A DNA stretch of 24,560 nucleotides from a virus, in IMG/VR virus record IMGVR_UViG_3300035184_001019, positions 1-24,560 of that record; one strand, given 5' to 3'. This document shows, in pieces, positions 7,520-13,878 of this stretch; positions within the stretch are counted from its first letter, which is position 1, and every line of letters starts with the position of its first letter. The notes beneath the pieces were generated by a model. It was given only the letters and a program-made list of their open reading frames with translations. It did no database searches and was not told the DNA's origin. The position numbers and the translations under genes were made by a program.

Positions 7520-7766
7520 TCTAGAAGAATATGATGAAGGCCAAATGGGATTTATGAAAGATTTGCAAGAATCTTCTAAAGAAACCATGATGGAAATGAT
7601 ATACAACGCAGTTATTAACAAACGACACGGCGCCCTTAATCATGAGGCTTCTAATTCAACAAAAATAGAGGGACTAACTAATATTTTAAACTTTTTTAAA
7701 GAAAGAGAAGAATATGAGAAGTGTAATGAAATTAAGAAAATAATAAACGAATATGATAATAATTAA
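7512..7766 (+). CDS. YEKC-family small protein 2
   Basis: 84 residues, overlapping the end of the DnaJ-like gene by 8 bases. An acidic N-terminus (MDDLEEYDEGQ) leads to a C-terminal helix pair with FFKEREEYEKCNEIKKII, clearly related to the motif in the proteins at 6188 and 8055. The rest of the protein has diverged. The last 14 bases overlap the bS21 start, so translation of this gene probably feeds ribosomes to bS21. Function unknown. Confidence 0.72.
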   Translation: MDDLEEYDEGQMGFMKDLQESSKETMMEMIYNAVINKRHGALNHEASNSTKIEGLTNILNFFKEREEYEKCNEIKKIINEYDNN

Positions 7767-7947
7767 AGTAGATAGTAATAATATAGAAAAGGCTCTTAAA
7801 CAATTAAAATATAAAGTCAGAAGTACTAGGCAAACTCAAGAATTAAGAGATAGAAAAGAGTTTGAAAAACCATCAATAACTAAAAGAAAACAAAACATCA
7901 AAGCTAAATTCATTCAATCAATTAGAGACCAAGAAAACAAATGGTAG
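7753..7947 (+). CDS. rpsU: Ribosomal protein bS21 (phage-encoded)
   Basis: 64 residues, the usual length of Bacteroidetes bS21. The N-terminus MIIIKVDSNNIEKALKQLK matches the conserved start (I-I-x-V, N-I-E-x-A-L), followed by LRDRKEFEKPS and KRKQNIKAKFIQSIRD, the R/K-rich helix of the family. bS21 binds the 30S platform near the 3' end of 16S rRNA. In Bacteroidetes it helps mask the anti-Shine-Dalgarno, and loss of bS21 changes mRNA preference (established for Flavobacterium). A phage copy could replace the host protein and bias initiation toward phage mRNAs. The start is nested in the preceding gene and has no Shine-Dalgarno, unlike the host rpsU leader known to be autoregulated. Phage bS21 genes are known from marine and huge phages. 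Confidence 0.92.
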   Translation: MIIIKVDSNNIEKALKQLKYKVRSTRQTQELRDRKEFEKPSITKRKQNIKAKFIQSIRDQENKW

Positions 7948-8054
7948 TATAATGATATGATATTTTTTTTACTCCGGTTGTCTTAACCCGAAGCGACATC
8001 AAATATATACATTATACCAAATACGAAACACGTATTAAAAATAAGAATTTAAGA
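7948..8054 (+). promoter_or_regulatory. Non-coding gap with GC-richer core upstream of YEKC protein 3
   Basis: 107 bases between bS21 and the next gene. It holds TATAAT at 7948-7953, a T-run (about 7961-7970), a GC-richer core (about 7971-7997, starting actccggttg) unlike other gaps here, and a 6-bp inverted repeat AATACG/CGTATT at 8020-8036. The small dyad ggtt/aacc lies in the core. It may combine weak termination with a new promoter or a leader RNA structure; nothing is decisive. Confidence 0.35.
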
Positions 8055-8312
8055 ATGAATGATAATATAGGAGATGACCGAGATTCTCTTATGAGGTCTA
8101 GCTATTATATAATCACAAGAAATTTTACAAAGACCGTTAATAGATTTGTAGTTTTTCGAGATGGTTTAAACATAATCGATATTCCACATGGAGTCGGACA
8201 GAGAAGTAAATTTATAGATGTATTAATGAAATACTTTATAGAGATTGAAGAATATGAAAAGTGCGATACTCTTTCTAAGCTTAAAGAACTTGTCATTATG
8301 GCGGGTGACTAA
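8055..8312 (+). CDS. YEKC-family small protein 3
   Basis: 85 residues. The C-terminal FIEIEEYEKCDTLSKLKEL matches the motif of the proteins at 6188 and 7512. Unlike those, the N-terminal half is not strongly acidic and looks beta-rich (TVNRFVVFRDGLNIIDIP). It is preceded by a 107-base non-coding gap and followed 16 bases later by the PhoH gene. Function unknown; three diverged copies in 2 kb suggest repeated duplication and specialisation. Confidence 0.7.
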   Translation: MNDNIGDDRDSLMRSSYYIITRNFTKTVNRFVVFRDGLNIIDIPHGVGQRSKFIDVLMKYFIEIEEYEKCDTLSKLKELVIMAGD

Positions 8313-8328
8313 ATAAAAGATATAATAA

Positions 8329-9036
8329 ATGGATAAAGGTAATAGTTCAAGAATGCCAGCTGGCAAAAGAAATATTAATATTAAACCTGAAAATATAAAA
8401 GCGCAACTAAGACAAACTCAAAATAAATACGTAAACACAATATTAGAAAATGAAATAACATTTTGTCAAGGACCTGCAGGTACTTCTAAAACTTTTACAG
8501 CATGCTACACTGCTTTAAAACTATTAGCCAACAAAGAAATTTCTCAAATTGTTTTATGTAAACCAATACAAGAATCTGGTGAAAAGCTAGGATTCTTACC
8601 AGGAGATATAAAAGAAAAGACTGATCCATACATGCAGTCTTACGTATCAAACCTTAAAAAAATTATAGGAGATCAGGTAACTGAAGCTCTAGTCGAAAAC
8701 GAAATAATAGTATTCAAGCCTCTTGCTTTTATGAGAGGAGATACTTTTGATAAGTCATTAATGATACTTGACGAGGCTCAAAACGCAACATTTAAACAGT
8801 TAATGTTATTTGTTACTAGAATGGGTAAAGGGTCTAAAGTAATAGTAACTGGTGATGTTAGCCAATATGATATACCAAAAAATAATGTTGGACTTCCTGG
8901 ATTTATTAAACTAATGGACGGTGTTAAGGGAATTGGACATCACGTATTTGAAAACAAAGATATTGTTAGAGCTAAGATTCTACAAGAAGTTGTAAACAAA
9001 TACGATAAGTGGAAGATCGATAACCCGGATAAATAA
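8329..9036 (+). CDS. phoH: PhoH-like P-loop ATPase
   Basis: 235 residues. Walker A is GPAGTSKT (48-55), preceded by T-F-C-Q. Conserved PhoH stretches follow: CKPIQESGEKLGFLPGD, Walker B LMILDEAQN (144-152), and VIVTGDVSQYD with sensor-like GD-x-x-Q. The family is an RNA helicase-like or nucleotide-dependent ATPase, frequent in marine phages and in Pho regulons, whose phage role is unresolved. The N-terminus (1-30) is basic and extended. The neighbouring RNase HII and bS21 suggest an RNA-metabolism block. Confidence 0.93.
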   Translation: MDKGNSSRMPAGKRNINIKPENIKAQLRQTQNKYVNTILENEITFCQGPAGTSKTFTACYTALKLLANKEISQIVLCKPIQESGEKLGFLPGDIKEKTDPYMQSYVSNLKKIIGDQVTEALVENEIIVFKPLAFMRGDTFDKSLMILDEAQNATFKQLMLFVTRMGKGSKVIVTGDVSQYDIPKNNVGLPGFIKLMDGVKGIGHHVFENKDIVRAKILQEVVNKYDKWKIDNPDK

Positions 9037-9045
9037 GAAACAAAA

Positions 9046-9073
9046 TTGATTCCATGTATATAACTAGTATAAA
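9046..9073 (+). promoter_or_regulatory. Candidate promoter upstream of RNase HII
   Basis: TTGATT (9046-9051) and TATAAA (9068-9073) are separated by 16 bases, a sigma-70-like arrangement, with the ATG nine bases after the -10. A 46-base gap between phoH and rnhB leaves room for it. It could also be a chance AT-rich match. Confidence 0.35.
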
Positions 9074-9082
9074 ATTAAACAC

Positions 9083-9718
9083 ATGCAATCTAAAATTATT
9101 TCACTTAAAGGTAGTTTCAATAATGACTCAGATATTATTGAAGTAGGTATTGACGAAGCAGGTAGAGGAGCTCTTGCCGGTCCAGTAACAGTATCAGCAT
9201 GTATAATGCCACATGGATTTAGCCATCCTCTTATTAAAGATTCTAAACTTCTTAATGAAAAACAAAGAAAAGTTGCTAGAGAACTAGTACTCGAGAACGC
9301 ACTAGCGTATCACATAGAACATATTAATCCAACTGAAATTGAATCAACAAATATATTAAGAGCAACTCTTAGGGGTATGCATCTGTGTTTGTTGAAGTTA
9401 AAAGAGAACAACAAAGAGTTTAATTTCATATTAGTTGACGGAGATCAATTTCATGGATTTGATGGAATTCCATTCGAAACAATTATTGGTGGAGACAATA
9501 AATATACATCAATCGCTGCAGCGAGTATTCTAGCTAAAACAAGTAGAGATGCTATGATGAAAGAATTAGACGAAGAAACTTACGGATACGGTTGGAATTC
9601 TAATAAGGGCTATGGGACAAAGCAACACATTACAGCAATCAAAGAATTAGGACCTACTGAAAACCATAGAGAAAGTTTTATTTCTCATTTATTAACAGAA
9701 ACTGGAACTTTATTCTAA
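9083..9718 (+). CDS. rnhB: Ribonuclease HII
   Basis: 211 residues, close to the usual bacterial length. The signature GIDEAGRGALAGPV gives catalytic D24 and E25; LVDGDQF supplies D119 and KTSRDAMM supplies D156, completing the four-carboxylate metal site. K-D-S-K-L-L (52-57) and the G-Y-G-T-K-Q-H substrate loop are also present. It nicks RNA-DNA hybrids 5' of ribonucleotides, so it probably removes replication primers or misincorporated ribonucleotides. It shares one base with the following membrane-protein gene (TAATG). Confidence 0.94.
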   Translation: MQSKIISLKGSFNNDSDIIEVGIDEAGRGALAGPVTVSACIMPHGFSHPLIKDSKLLNEKQRKVARELVLENALAYHIEHINPTEIESTNILRATLRGMHLCLLKLKENNKEFNFILVDGDQFHGFDGIPFETIIGGDNKYTSIAAASILAKTSRDAMMKELDEETYGYGWNSNKGYGTKQHITAIKELGPTENHRESFISHLLTETGTLF

Positions 9719-10062
9719 TGAAAGGACTTTTAGCAGGCGTTTTATTATTTGCGCTAGGACAATCTATGATATGGATTCAGACAAATGGTCAATTCGTATG
9801 GCCATGGTTTAAAAAGAACCCAATAACCATTTCGATAATTGGAGGTACCGTAATCAGTTATATGTTTATAGTTGCGACTAAACTAATAGCAGAATATTAC
9901 GACGGTCAAATATGGCCGGGTAGATTTATTGGATTCACATGCGGAATCATAACCTTTTCAGCACTCACATACTATTTATTAGATGAGGGTATCACAACAA
10001 AAACCGCTATTTGTTTAATGTTAGCATGCTGTATTATAGGTATTCAAATATTTTGGAAATAA
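9718..10062 (+). CDS. Small four-helix membrane protein
   Basis: 114 residues with four hydrophobic segments at about 2-19, 36-58, 69-88 and 96-113, separated by short polar loops (one with NGQFVWPWFKKNP, one with YYDGQIWPGR). The topology recalls small DMT-like proteins, but I see no family-defining motif. It would sit in the host inner membrane; a holin or superinfection-exclusion role is conceivable, though four helices and linkage to rnhB do not prove either. It is the last gene before two hairpins. Confidence 0.7.
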   Translation: MKGLLAGVLLFALGQSMIWIQTNGQFVWPWFKKNPITISIIGGTVISYMFIVATKLIAEYYDGQIWPGRFIGFTCGIITFSALTYYLLDEGITTKTAICLMLACCIIGIQIFWK

Positions 10063-10080
10063 CTTGACTGCCAGTCAAGT
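10062..10080 (+). other. Perfect 8-bp hairpin before the terminator
   Basis: ACTTGACT and AGTCAAGT pair perfectly around a GCC loop. It overlaps the last base of the membrane-protein stop codon and lies three bases before the terminator stem. It may protect the 3' end, aid termination or be a binding site. Confidence 0.6.
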
Positions 10081-10083
10081 GCT

Positions 10084-10105
10084 AGGGACTTCGGTCCCTT
10101 TTTTT
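10084..10105 (+). terminator. Rho-independent terminator with TTCG loop
   Basis: AGGGAC pairs with GTCCCT around a TTCG tetraloop and runs into seven T residues. It ends the phoH-rnhB-membrane protein transcript and precedes promoter copy B. Confidence 0.93.
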
Positions 10106-10119
10106 ATGTAAACTTTTTG

Positions 10120-10183
10120 AAAATAAATCACTCCAGATTTTTTTATGTCGTTTATTTTGTTTATATTTATACTATAATTAAAA
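10120..10183 (+). promoter_or_regulatory. Conserved promoter-like element, copy B
   Basis: Second copy of the element at 6111 and 10642. The upstream aaaataaatcactccag block and the downstream ttatatttatactataatta block are conserved, while the patch between them differs (gtttattttgt here). TATAAT is at 10173-10178, and the ATG follows 14 bases later. It stands directly after a strong terminator, which supports a promoter role. Confidence 0.8.
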
Positions 10184-10192
10184 GATAAACAA

Positions 10193-10396
10193 ATGCAAAA
10201 CGTTAGAGAATTACTACAAGAATTAAAAAATGACTTGGTAACTATGGATAATCAAGGAATGGGAGACAGCCCTGATTATGAAAATCTAGAGTGGTATACC
10301 ATTAAACTTGAAAGGGCTATTAAGCTAGACGACGCTTGGAAACAAGAAGAATCTGAATTCAACTCGCACCTTAGCATCGAATCTTATAACCTTTAA
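10193..10396 (+). CDS. Small acidic protein of unknown function
   Basis: 67 residues, first gene behind promoter copy B. It has an N-terminal helix (VRELLQELKNDLVTM) and a second probable helix (YTIKLERAIKLDDAW). No cysteines, membrane segments or known motif. The promoter context suggests an early or regulated product, perhaps a small host-takeover protein. Confidence 0.6.
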   Translation: MQNVRELLQELKNDLVTMDNQGMGDSPDYENLEWYTIKLERAIKLDDAWKQEESEFNSHLSIESYNL

Positions 10397-10407
10397 AATT
10401 TAAACAT

Positions 10408-10626
10408 ATGACAACACCTACATTTAAATTAAGCCAATTAGTAGACATTGAAGTAGACGGAATAGATACTTCTGATTTCCCAGATTTCTGTGACGCATTC
10501 ATTAGCAGTGCAGCTGTAGAAACATGGGACGGACAATATAGAGAACTTACAGAAGAAGAACTTGATTGGCTCAACGATGAGTGTCCTGATTTCGTATACG
10601 AAGAGGTATATAAGACAATATACTAA
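10408..10626 (+). CDS. Small acidic protein, phage conserved hypothetical
   Basis: 72 residues, 11 bases after the previous gene. It has a pattern I associate with a widespread small phage protein: V-D-G-I-D-x-x-D-F-P-D-F-C-D-A-F-I-S-S near the N-terminus, then LTEEELDWLNDECPDF and a C-terminal V-Y-E-E-V. Very acidic, with two or three helices. No biochemical role is known to me. Confidence 0.65.
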   Translation: MTTPTFKLSQLVDIEVDGIDTSDFPDFCDAFISSAAVETWDGQYRELTEEELDWLNDECPDFVYEEVYKTIY

Positions 10627-10641
10627 TTGTTAATAACTTTT

Positions 10642-10706
10642 AAAAATAAATCACTCCAGATTTTTTTATATCAACTAAAATGATTATATTTATACTATAA
10701 TTAAAA
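10642..10706 (+). promoter_or_regulatory. Conserved promoter-like element, copy C
   Basis: Third copy of the element at 6111 and 10120, almost identical to copy A through the second block (aaaatgattatatttatact). TATAAT is at 10696-10701 and the ATG of the next gene lies 18 bases on. There is no terminator before it, so it would add a second input to the same operon direction. Confidence 0.78.
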
Positions 10707-10719
10707 AACAATAAAACAA

Positions 10720-10902
10720 ATGACAAAACTAAACGTAAATTCAGAAAACAGTAAAATGGTCGGCGATGTTCTTTACATTACTATGGTAATGGCACTGAAT
10801 CTAAAAAAAGAACAAAAAACAGCAGTCGATTATACAAGCAAGGTAAAGTTTCCTAAAATTGGAGAACTTGTAAAGTATTCAGGAGAATTCTTAAGATCAT
10901 AA
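10720..10902 (+). CDS. Small protein of unknown function
   Basis: 60 residues, first gene behind promoter copy C. The middle (VGDVLYITMVMALNL) is hydrophobic but contains charged flanks and is too weak to call a membrane segment. No family recognised. Followed 16 bases later by another unknown gene. Confidence 0.55.
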   Translation: MTKLNVNSENSKMVGDVLYITMVMALNLKKEQKTAVDYTSKVKFPKIGELVKYSGEFLRS

Positions 10903-10918
10903 TCTAAAATATAAAAAA

Positions 10919-11302
10919 ATGAAAGTATCAGATATTAAAGCAAATGGTGTCAGTTATTATACACCTGCAAAAAGTTCAATTCCAACTATAGAAACTGCAA
11001 TAGGTCTATATAAAATGAGGTTTACAGAAGATGAGATCTTGGATAAATTCGATCAGACCGAACAATTCTATACTGGAGTACGGTATAATGATAATAATGC
11101 AGTTGCTATAAGAATTGCAGGAGCTATTACTAAAACCGCAATTTCCAAAACCGGAACTAACGAAGAATTAATACTAGAAGGATATATTAAAGCATTTGTA
11201 GATTCTCTTAGCGGTTCTGAAATGGATATAATTATACTTGATGGTTTAGATTGCTGCGCAAAAGCCGATCATTGGTATGAATTTGAAAAAGAATGGAGTT
11301 GA
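10919..11302 (+). CDS. Protein of unknown function
   Basis: 127 residues behind a very A-rich leader (ataaaaaaatg) without Shine-Dalgarno. It looks like a compact alpha/beta protein: a helical middle (AVAIRIAGAITKTAIS), then a buried strand MDIIILDGLDCCAKADHWY with a Cys-Cys pair. No recognised motif. It overlaps the next gene by 10 bases. Confidence 0.62.
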   Translation: MKVSDIKANGVSYYTPAKSSIPTIETAIGLYKMRFTEDEILDKFDQTEQFYTGVRYNDNNAVAIRIAGAITKTAISKTGTNEELILEGYIKAFVDSLSGSEMDIIILDGLDCCAKADHWYEFEKEWS

Positions 11303-11529
11303 TTTCCTTTGAGGAGAGAATTGATAGAATATCAGAAACAACACATATCGTTTACATAGAGGATATGACAGTTCATCAGGTCTCTTCAGTTGAACAATTA
11401 GGAGAGGTTGTATTTGTCAACACAGGAACAGGATTACTATTTCAGGATCTAGATGTGTTCACACTAGAAGAAGCATGTGACGCTGAAAGATTTTTAAACA
11501 AAATTAAAAAATCACTTATAATAAAATAA
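11293..11529 (+). CDS. Small protein of unknown function
   Basis: 78 residues, starting within the last 10 bases of the previous gene. Predicted beta-rich centre (THIVYIEDMTVHQV, EVVFVNTGTGLLF) with a C-terminal basic helix. No known domain. It is followed four bases later by the UV endonuclease gene and is probably co-transcribed with it. Confidence 0.58.
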   Translation: MELISFEERIDRISETTHIVYIEDMTVHQVSSVEQLGEVVFVNTGTGLLFQDLDVFTLEEACDAERFLNKIKKSLIIK

Positions 11530-11533
11530 AACT

Positions 11534-12457
11534 ATGGCTGCAAATTACGGATATTGTTGTATTAACCTAACACTAGAAAAAGAACGTGGAATTAAGATTG
11601 GAAGATCTATGATAAAACGTACATTTAAAGCCAAGGGTATCGAATACGCTGGTGAATTAGCAGAAGCTAACCTCACGGACATGATTGAAATTCTTAAATG
11701 GAATACACAACAAGGTATTAACTTATACCGAATGTCTTCTAATATGTTTCCATGGATGTCAGAATATGAATTGTCTGATTTACCAAACTTTAAAAAGATT
11801 AAACAGTTATTAGAAACTGCAGGTAAATTGGCAATCGACAGCGGACAGCGCATTGGATTTCATCCAGGTCAGTTTTGTGTTTTACCAAGTCCTAGTCCAC
11901 ATGTTGTAGAAAATACAATAAATGAATTAGATAAGTCAGCACAGATATTAGATCTTATGTGTCTTCCACAGGATCAGACATACTCAATGAACATACATCT
12001 TGGTGGATCTTATGGCGACAAAGAATCTGCTATGGAACGATTTGTTTTAAACTTTAAAAGATTATCTAAATCCGCTCAAAACAGAATAGTACTAGAAAAC
12101 GACGATAAACCAGCGCAGTATTCTGTTTTAGATCTATACGAAATCTATAAACAAATAGGAACACCAATCACATTCGATTACCATCATCATAGATGTTATA
12201 ACGATCCAATGCCTGAAGAAGATGCACTAAAATTAGCAGCCACTACTTGGCCTGATGGAATTAGACAGCTTTGTCATTATTCAAGTGCTAAAAAACTACA
12301 TGAAGACGAAACCGCTATTATTCGCGCACATGCTGATTATTTATATGAACGCATCGAAACATATGGGATGGACCTAGATATAGAACTCGAAGTAAAAGCA
12401 AAAGAACTCGCATTAATTAAATATCGTAAAGAATATCTAGATGCCGTTTTATCTTAG
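11534..12457 (+). CDS. uvsE: UV damage endonuclease (UvdE/UvsE)
   Basis: 307 residues with the family's TIM-barrel motifs: GYCCINLTL at the N-terminus, LYRMSSNMFPW (64-74), GFHPGQF with H110, NIHLGG with H155, VLENDDK with E188, FDYHHHR (214-220) and HYSS (248-251). These residues supply the metal cluster. The enzyme nicks DNA 5' of UV photoproducts and some other lesions, starting alternative excision repair. A phage copy would protect virion DNA of a sunlit-water phage or repair it soon after infection. It ends with TAG, 11 bases before the capsid-targeting-like gene cluster. Confidence 0.94.
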   Translation: MAANYGYCCINLTLEKERGIKIGRSMIKRTFKAKGIEYAGELAEANLTDMIEILKWNTQQGINLYRMSSNMFPWMSEYELSDLPNFKKIKQLLETAGKLAIDSGQRIGFHPGQFCVLPSPSPHVVENTINELDKSAQILDLMCLPQDQTYSMNIHLGGSYGDKESAMERFVLNFKRLSKSAQNRIVLENDDKPAQYSVLDLYEIYKQIGTPITFDYHHHRCYNDPMPEEDALKLAATTWPDGIRQLCHYSSAKKLHEDETAIIRAHADYLYERIETYGMDLDIELEVKAKELALIKYRKEYLDAVLS

Positions 12458-12468
12458 ATATATAATTA

Positions 12469-12810
12469 ATGAAACATATTAAACTATTTGAACAGTTTAT
12501 TAACGAGGCTGAAAAGGCTAAAGGAGATAGAGGACCACTTAAGGGTAAAGGTGTAGAAACTGGAATTAAGAATAAATCCAAAGAAAGCGGAGTACCTTTA
12601 CCAATTCTTAGAATTATAATGAGACGTGGAATGGACGCTTGGAATAGTGGCCACCATCCAGGAATGACACAAGAAGGATGGGGATACGCAAGAGTAAACG
12701 CATTCTTAGAAAAAGGAAAAGGAACATGGGGTGGCGCTGATTCTGATGTCGCGAAAGAGGTTAGAGACGGTGGTCATGATAAGAAACTTCCATACAAATT
12801 TGAAGACTAA
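12469..12810 (+). CDS. DUF5824-like protein with capsid-targeting-like N-terminus
   Basis: 113 residues. The first 14, MKHIKLFEQFINEA, closely resemble the T4 capsid-targeting sequence (MKTYQEFIAEA), including an I-N-E/A site that fits the (L/I)-x-E cleavage rule of the T4 prohead protease. The remainder, SGVPLPILRIIMRRGMDAWN, then H-H-P-G-M-T-Q-x-x-W-G-Y-A-R-V-N-A-F, resembles the DUF5824 domain found in phage head-associated proteins. It may therefore be packaged in the prohead and matured. Its stop overlaps the next start (TAATG). Domain call moderate, packaging inferred. Confidence 0.72.
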   Translation: MKHIKLFEQFINEAEKAKGDRGPLKGKGVETGIKNKSKESGVPLPILRIIMRRGMDAWNSGHHPGMTQEGWGYARVNAFLEKGKGTWGGADSDVAKEVRDGGHDKKLPYKFED

Positions 12811-13349
12811 TGAAATTTATTAAAACATTCGAAAATTGGAGTAATGTATCTCCAGAATTAAAGGCGCATTTAGAAGAAGAATTAGATTTGACAAATTCTC
12901 TGTTTAGATTAGGTAGCGATAAATACATTGAGCTATTTGAAGAAGTTAAACAATACTGGGACAAAGGTAATATTATTCTTAAAGGACCAAGTGGATGGAT
13001 GGCTAAAAACTTAGAAATAGGTACCGACGCTGTTTATAAACCAAGAGGCGGTAACCAAACTAAAGTTAAACTAGATACACCATCAAGAGGTGGAAAGGCT
13101 AAATTTATAGTATATCGTAATTCAGGTAAAACTGATAAGGATGGAAACATTGTTGCGAAGAAAATAGAATGGGGAGATCCTTCAACAACTGTAAAGAATG
13201 AAGATCCAAAAAGAGCAGCTAGTTTTTGGGCTCGACATGGATGCGATAAGGCAGCTAAGATGGATCCGATGAAGGCTGGATTCTGGGCATGCTATGGACC
13301 TACATTGTTCTCAAAACAATTAGGTATAAAATCCGACCAGCCATGGTAA
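12810..13349 (+). CDS. Phage protein with capsid-targeting-like N-terminus and ARHGC-type C-terminus
   Basis: 179 residues. N-terminus MKFIKTFENWS is of the same type as its neighbours. A helical segment (about 15-50) is followed by a basic Gly-rich region. The C-terminal 50 residues carry KKIEWGDPSTTVKN and ASFWARHGCDKAAK, then G-F-W-A-C-Y-G-P, a conserved phage C-terminal pattern (R-H-x-C plus W-x-C) whose domain name I cannot fix. The two cysteines might bind metal. It overlaps the following gene by 7 bases. A head-internal or structural role is inferred from the N-terminus only. Confidence 0.66.
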   Translation: MKFIKTFENWSNVSPELKAHLEEELDLTNSLFRLGSDKYIELFEEVKQYWDKGNIILKGPSGWMAKNLEIGTDAVYKPRGGNQTKVKLDTPSRGGKAKFIVYRNSGKTDKDGNIVAKKIEWGDPSTTVKNEDPKRAASFWARHGCDKAAKMDPMKAGFWACYGPTLFSKQLGIKSDQPW

Positions 13350-13693
13350 AAAAAGATTGTAAATGTGAATCTTGTAAATGTGGTAAGGAATCATTCGACG
13401 AAATGATTCAAAACATCGACGACTACACTAAACCTTTTATTGAAACTATTATATCTGAAACTGAAGTTATTAGAGAGTTTACTACAGGGCATCCTGATCA
13501 TTTATATAAATGGCATGCAGATCCCGAGGACCGGTTAATTACAGTATTAGAGGATTCTGACTGGAGATTTCAATACGATAACGAACTGCCAACACTATTA
13601 ATGGTAGGTATAGATATAAAAATACCTAAAGGAACTATCCATAGATTAATACCAGGAACAACAGATCTTAAAATAAAGATATATAAATCATGA
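13343..13693 (+). CDS. Cupin-like protein with N-terminal Cys cluster
   Basis: 116 residues from the ATG at 13343; a longer frame from 13289 would overlap the previous gene by 61 bases and add an unlikely hydrophobic extension. The N-terminus has four closely spaced cysteines (CKCESCKC, residues 6-13), a possible metal site. The body reads like a small cupin found in many phages: YKWHADPEDR, then W-R-F-Q-Y-D-N-E-L-P, and IPKGTIHRLIPG, giving two or three histidines for a metal centre. It is the only gene of the cluster lacking the capsid-targeting-like N-terminus. Enzymatic role unknown. Confidence 0.68.
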   Translation: MVKKDCKCESCKCGKESFDEMIQNIDDYTKPFIETIISETEVIREFTTGHPDHLYKWHADPEDRLITVLEDSDWRFQYDNELPTLLMVGIDIKIPKGTIHRLIPGTTDLKIKIYKS

Positions 13694-13878
13694 AACATGT
13701 TAAACTATTTGATAATTTTATAGAATCAAAGAAAAATAAAGATTCTGTAAACGACGATAAATCTGTAATTCCTAAGATTAATTACGGAGATAAAGAGGCT
13801 CATGACGATGAAGATCATATAGAATTTTTAAAAGATGTTGCGATTAAGAATGCAGTAAAAAATAGCGTAGGTTACTAA
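13690..13878 (+). CDS. Small protein with capsid-targeting-like N-terminus
   Basis: 62 residues, overlapping the cupin gene by 4 bases (ATGA). N-terminus MKHVKLFDNFIESKKNK matches the neighbouring proteins almost residue for residue; the remainder is polar and acidic, probably disordered with a short C-terminal helix. If the N-terminus is cut off, only about 48 residues remain, as in small internal head peptides. No enzyme motif. Confidence 0.62.
   Translation: MKHVKLFDNFIESKKNKDSVNDDKSVIPKINYGDKEAHDDEDHIEFLKDVAIKNAVKNSVGY

Noticed and set aside
9718-10062. Holin assignment for the four-helix membrane protein
   Set aside because: No endolysin lies beside it and neither topology nor sequence is specific for holins.
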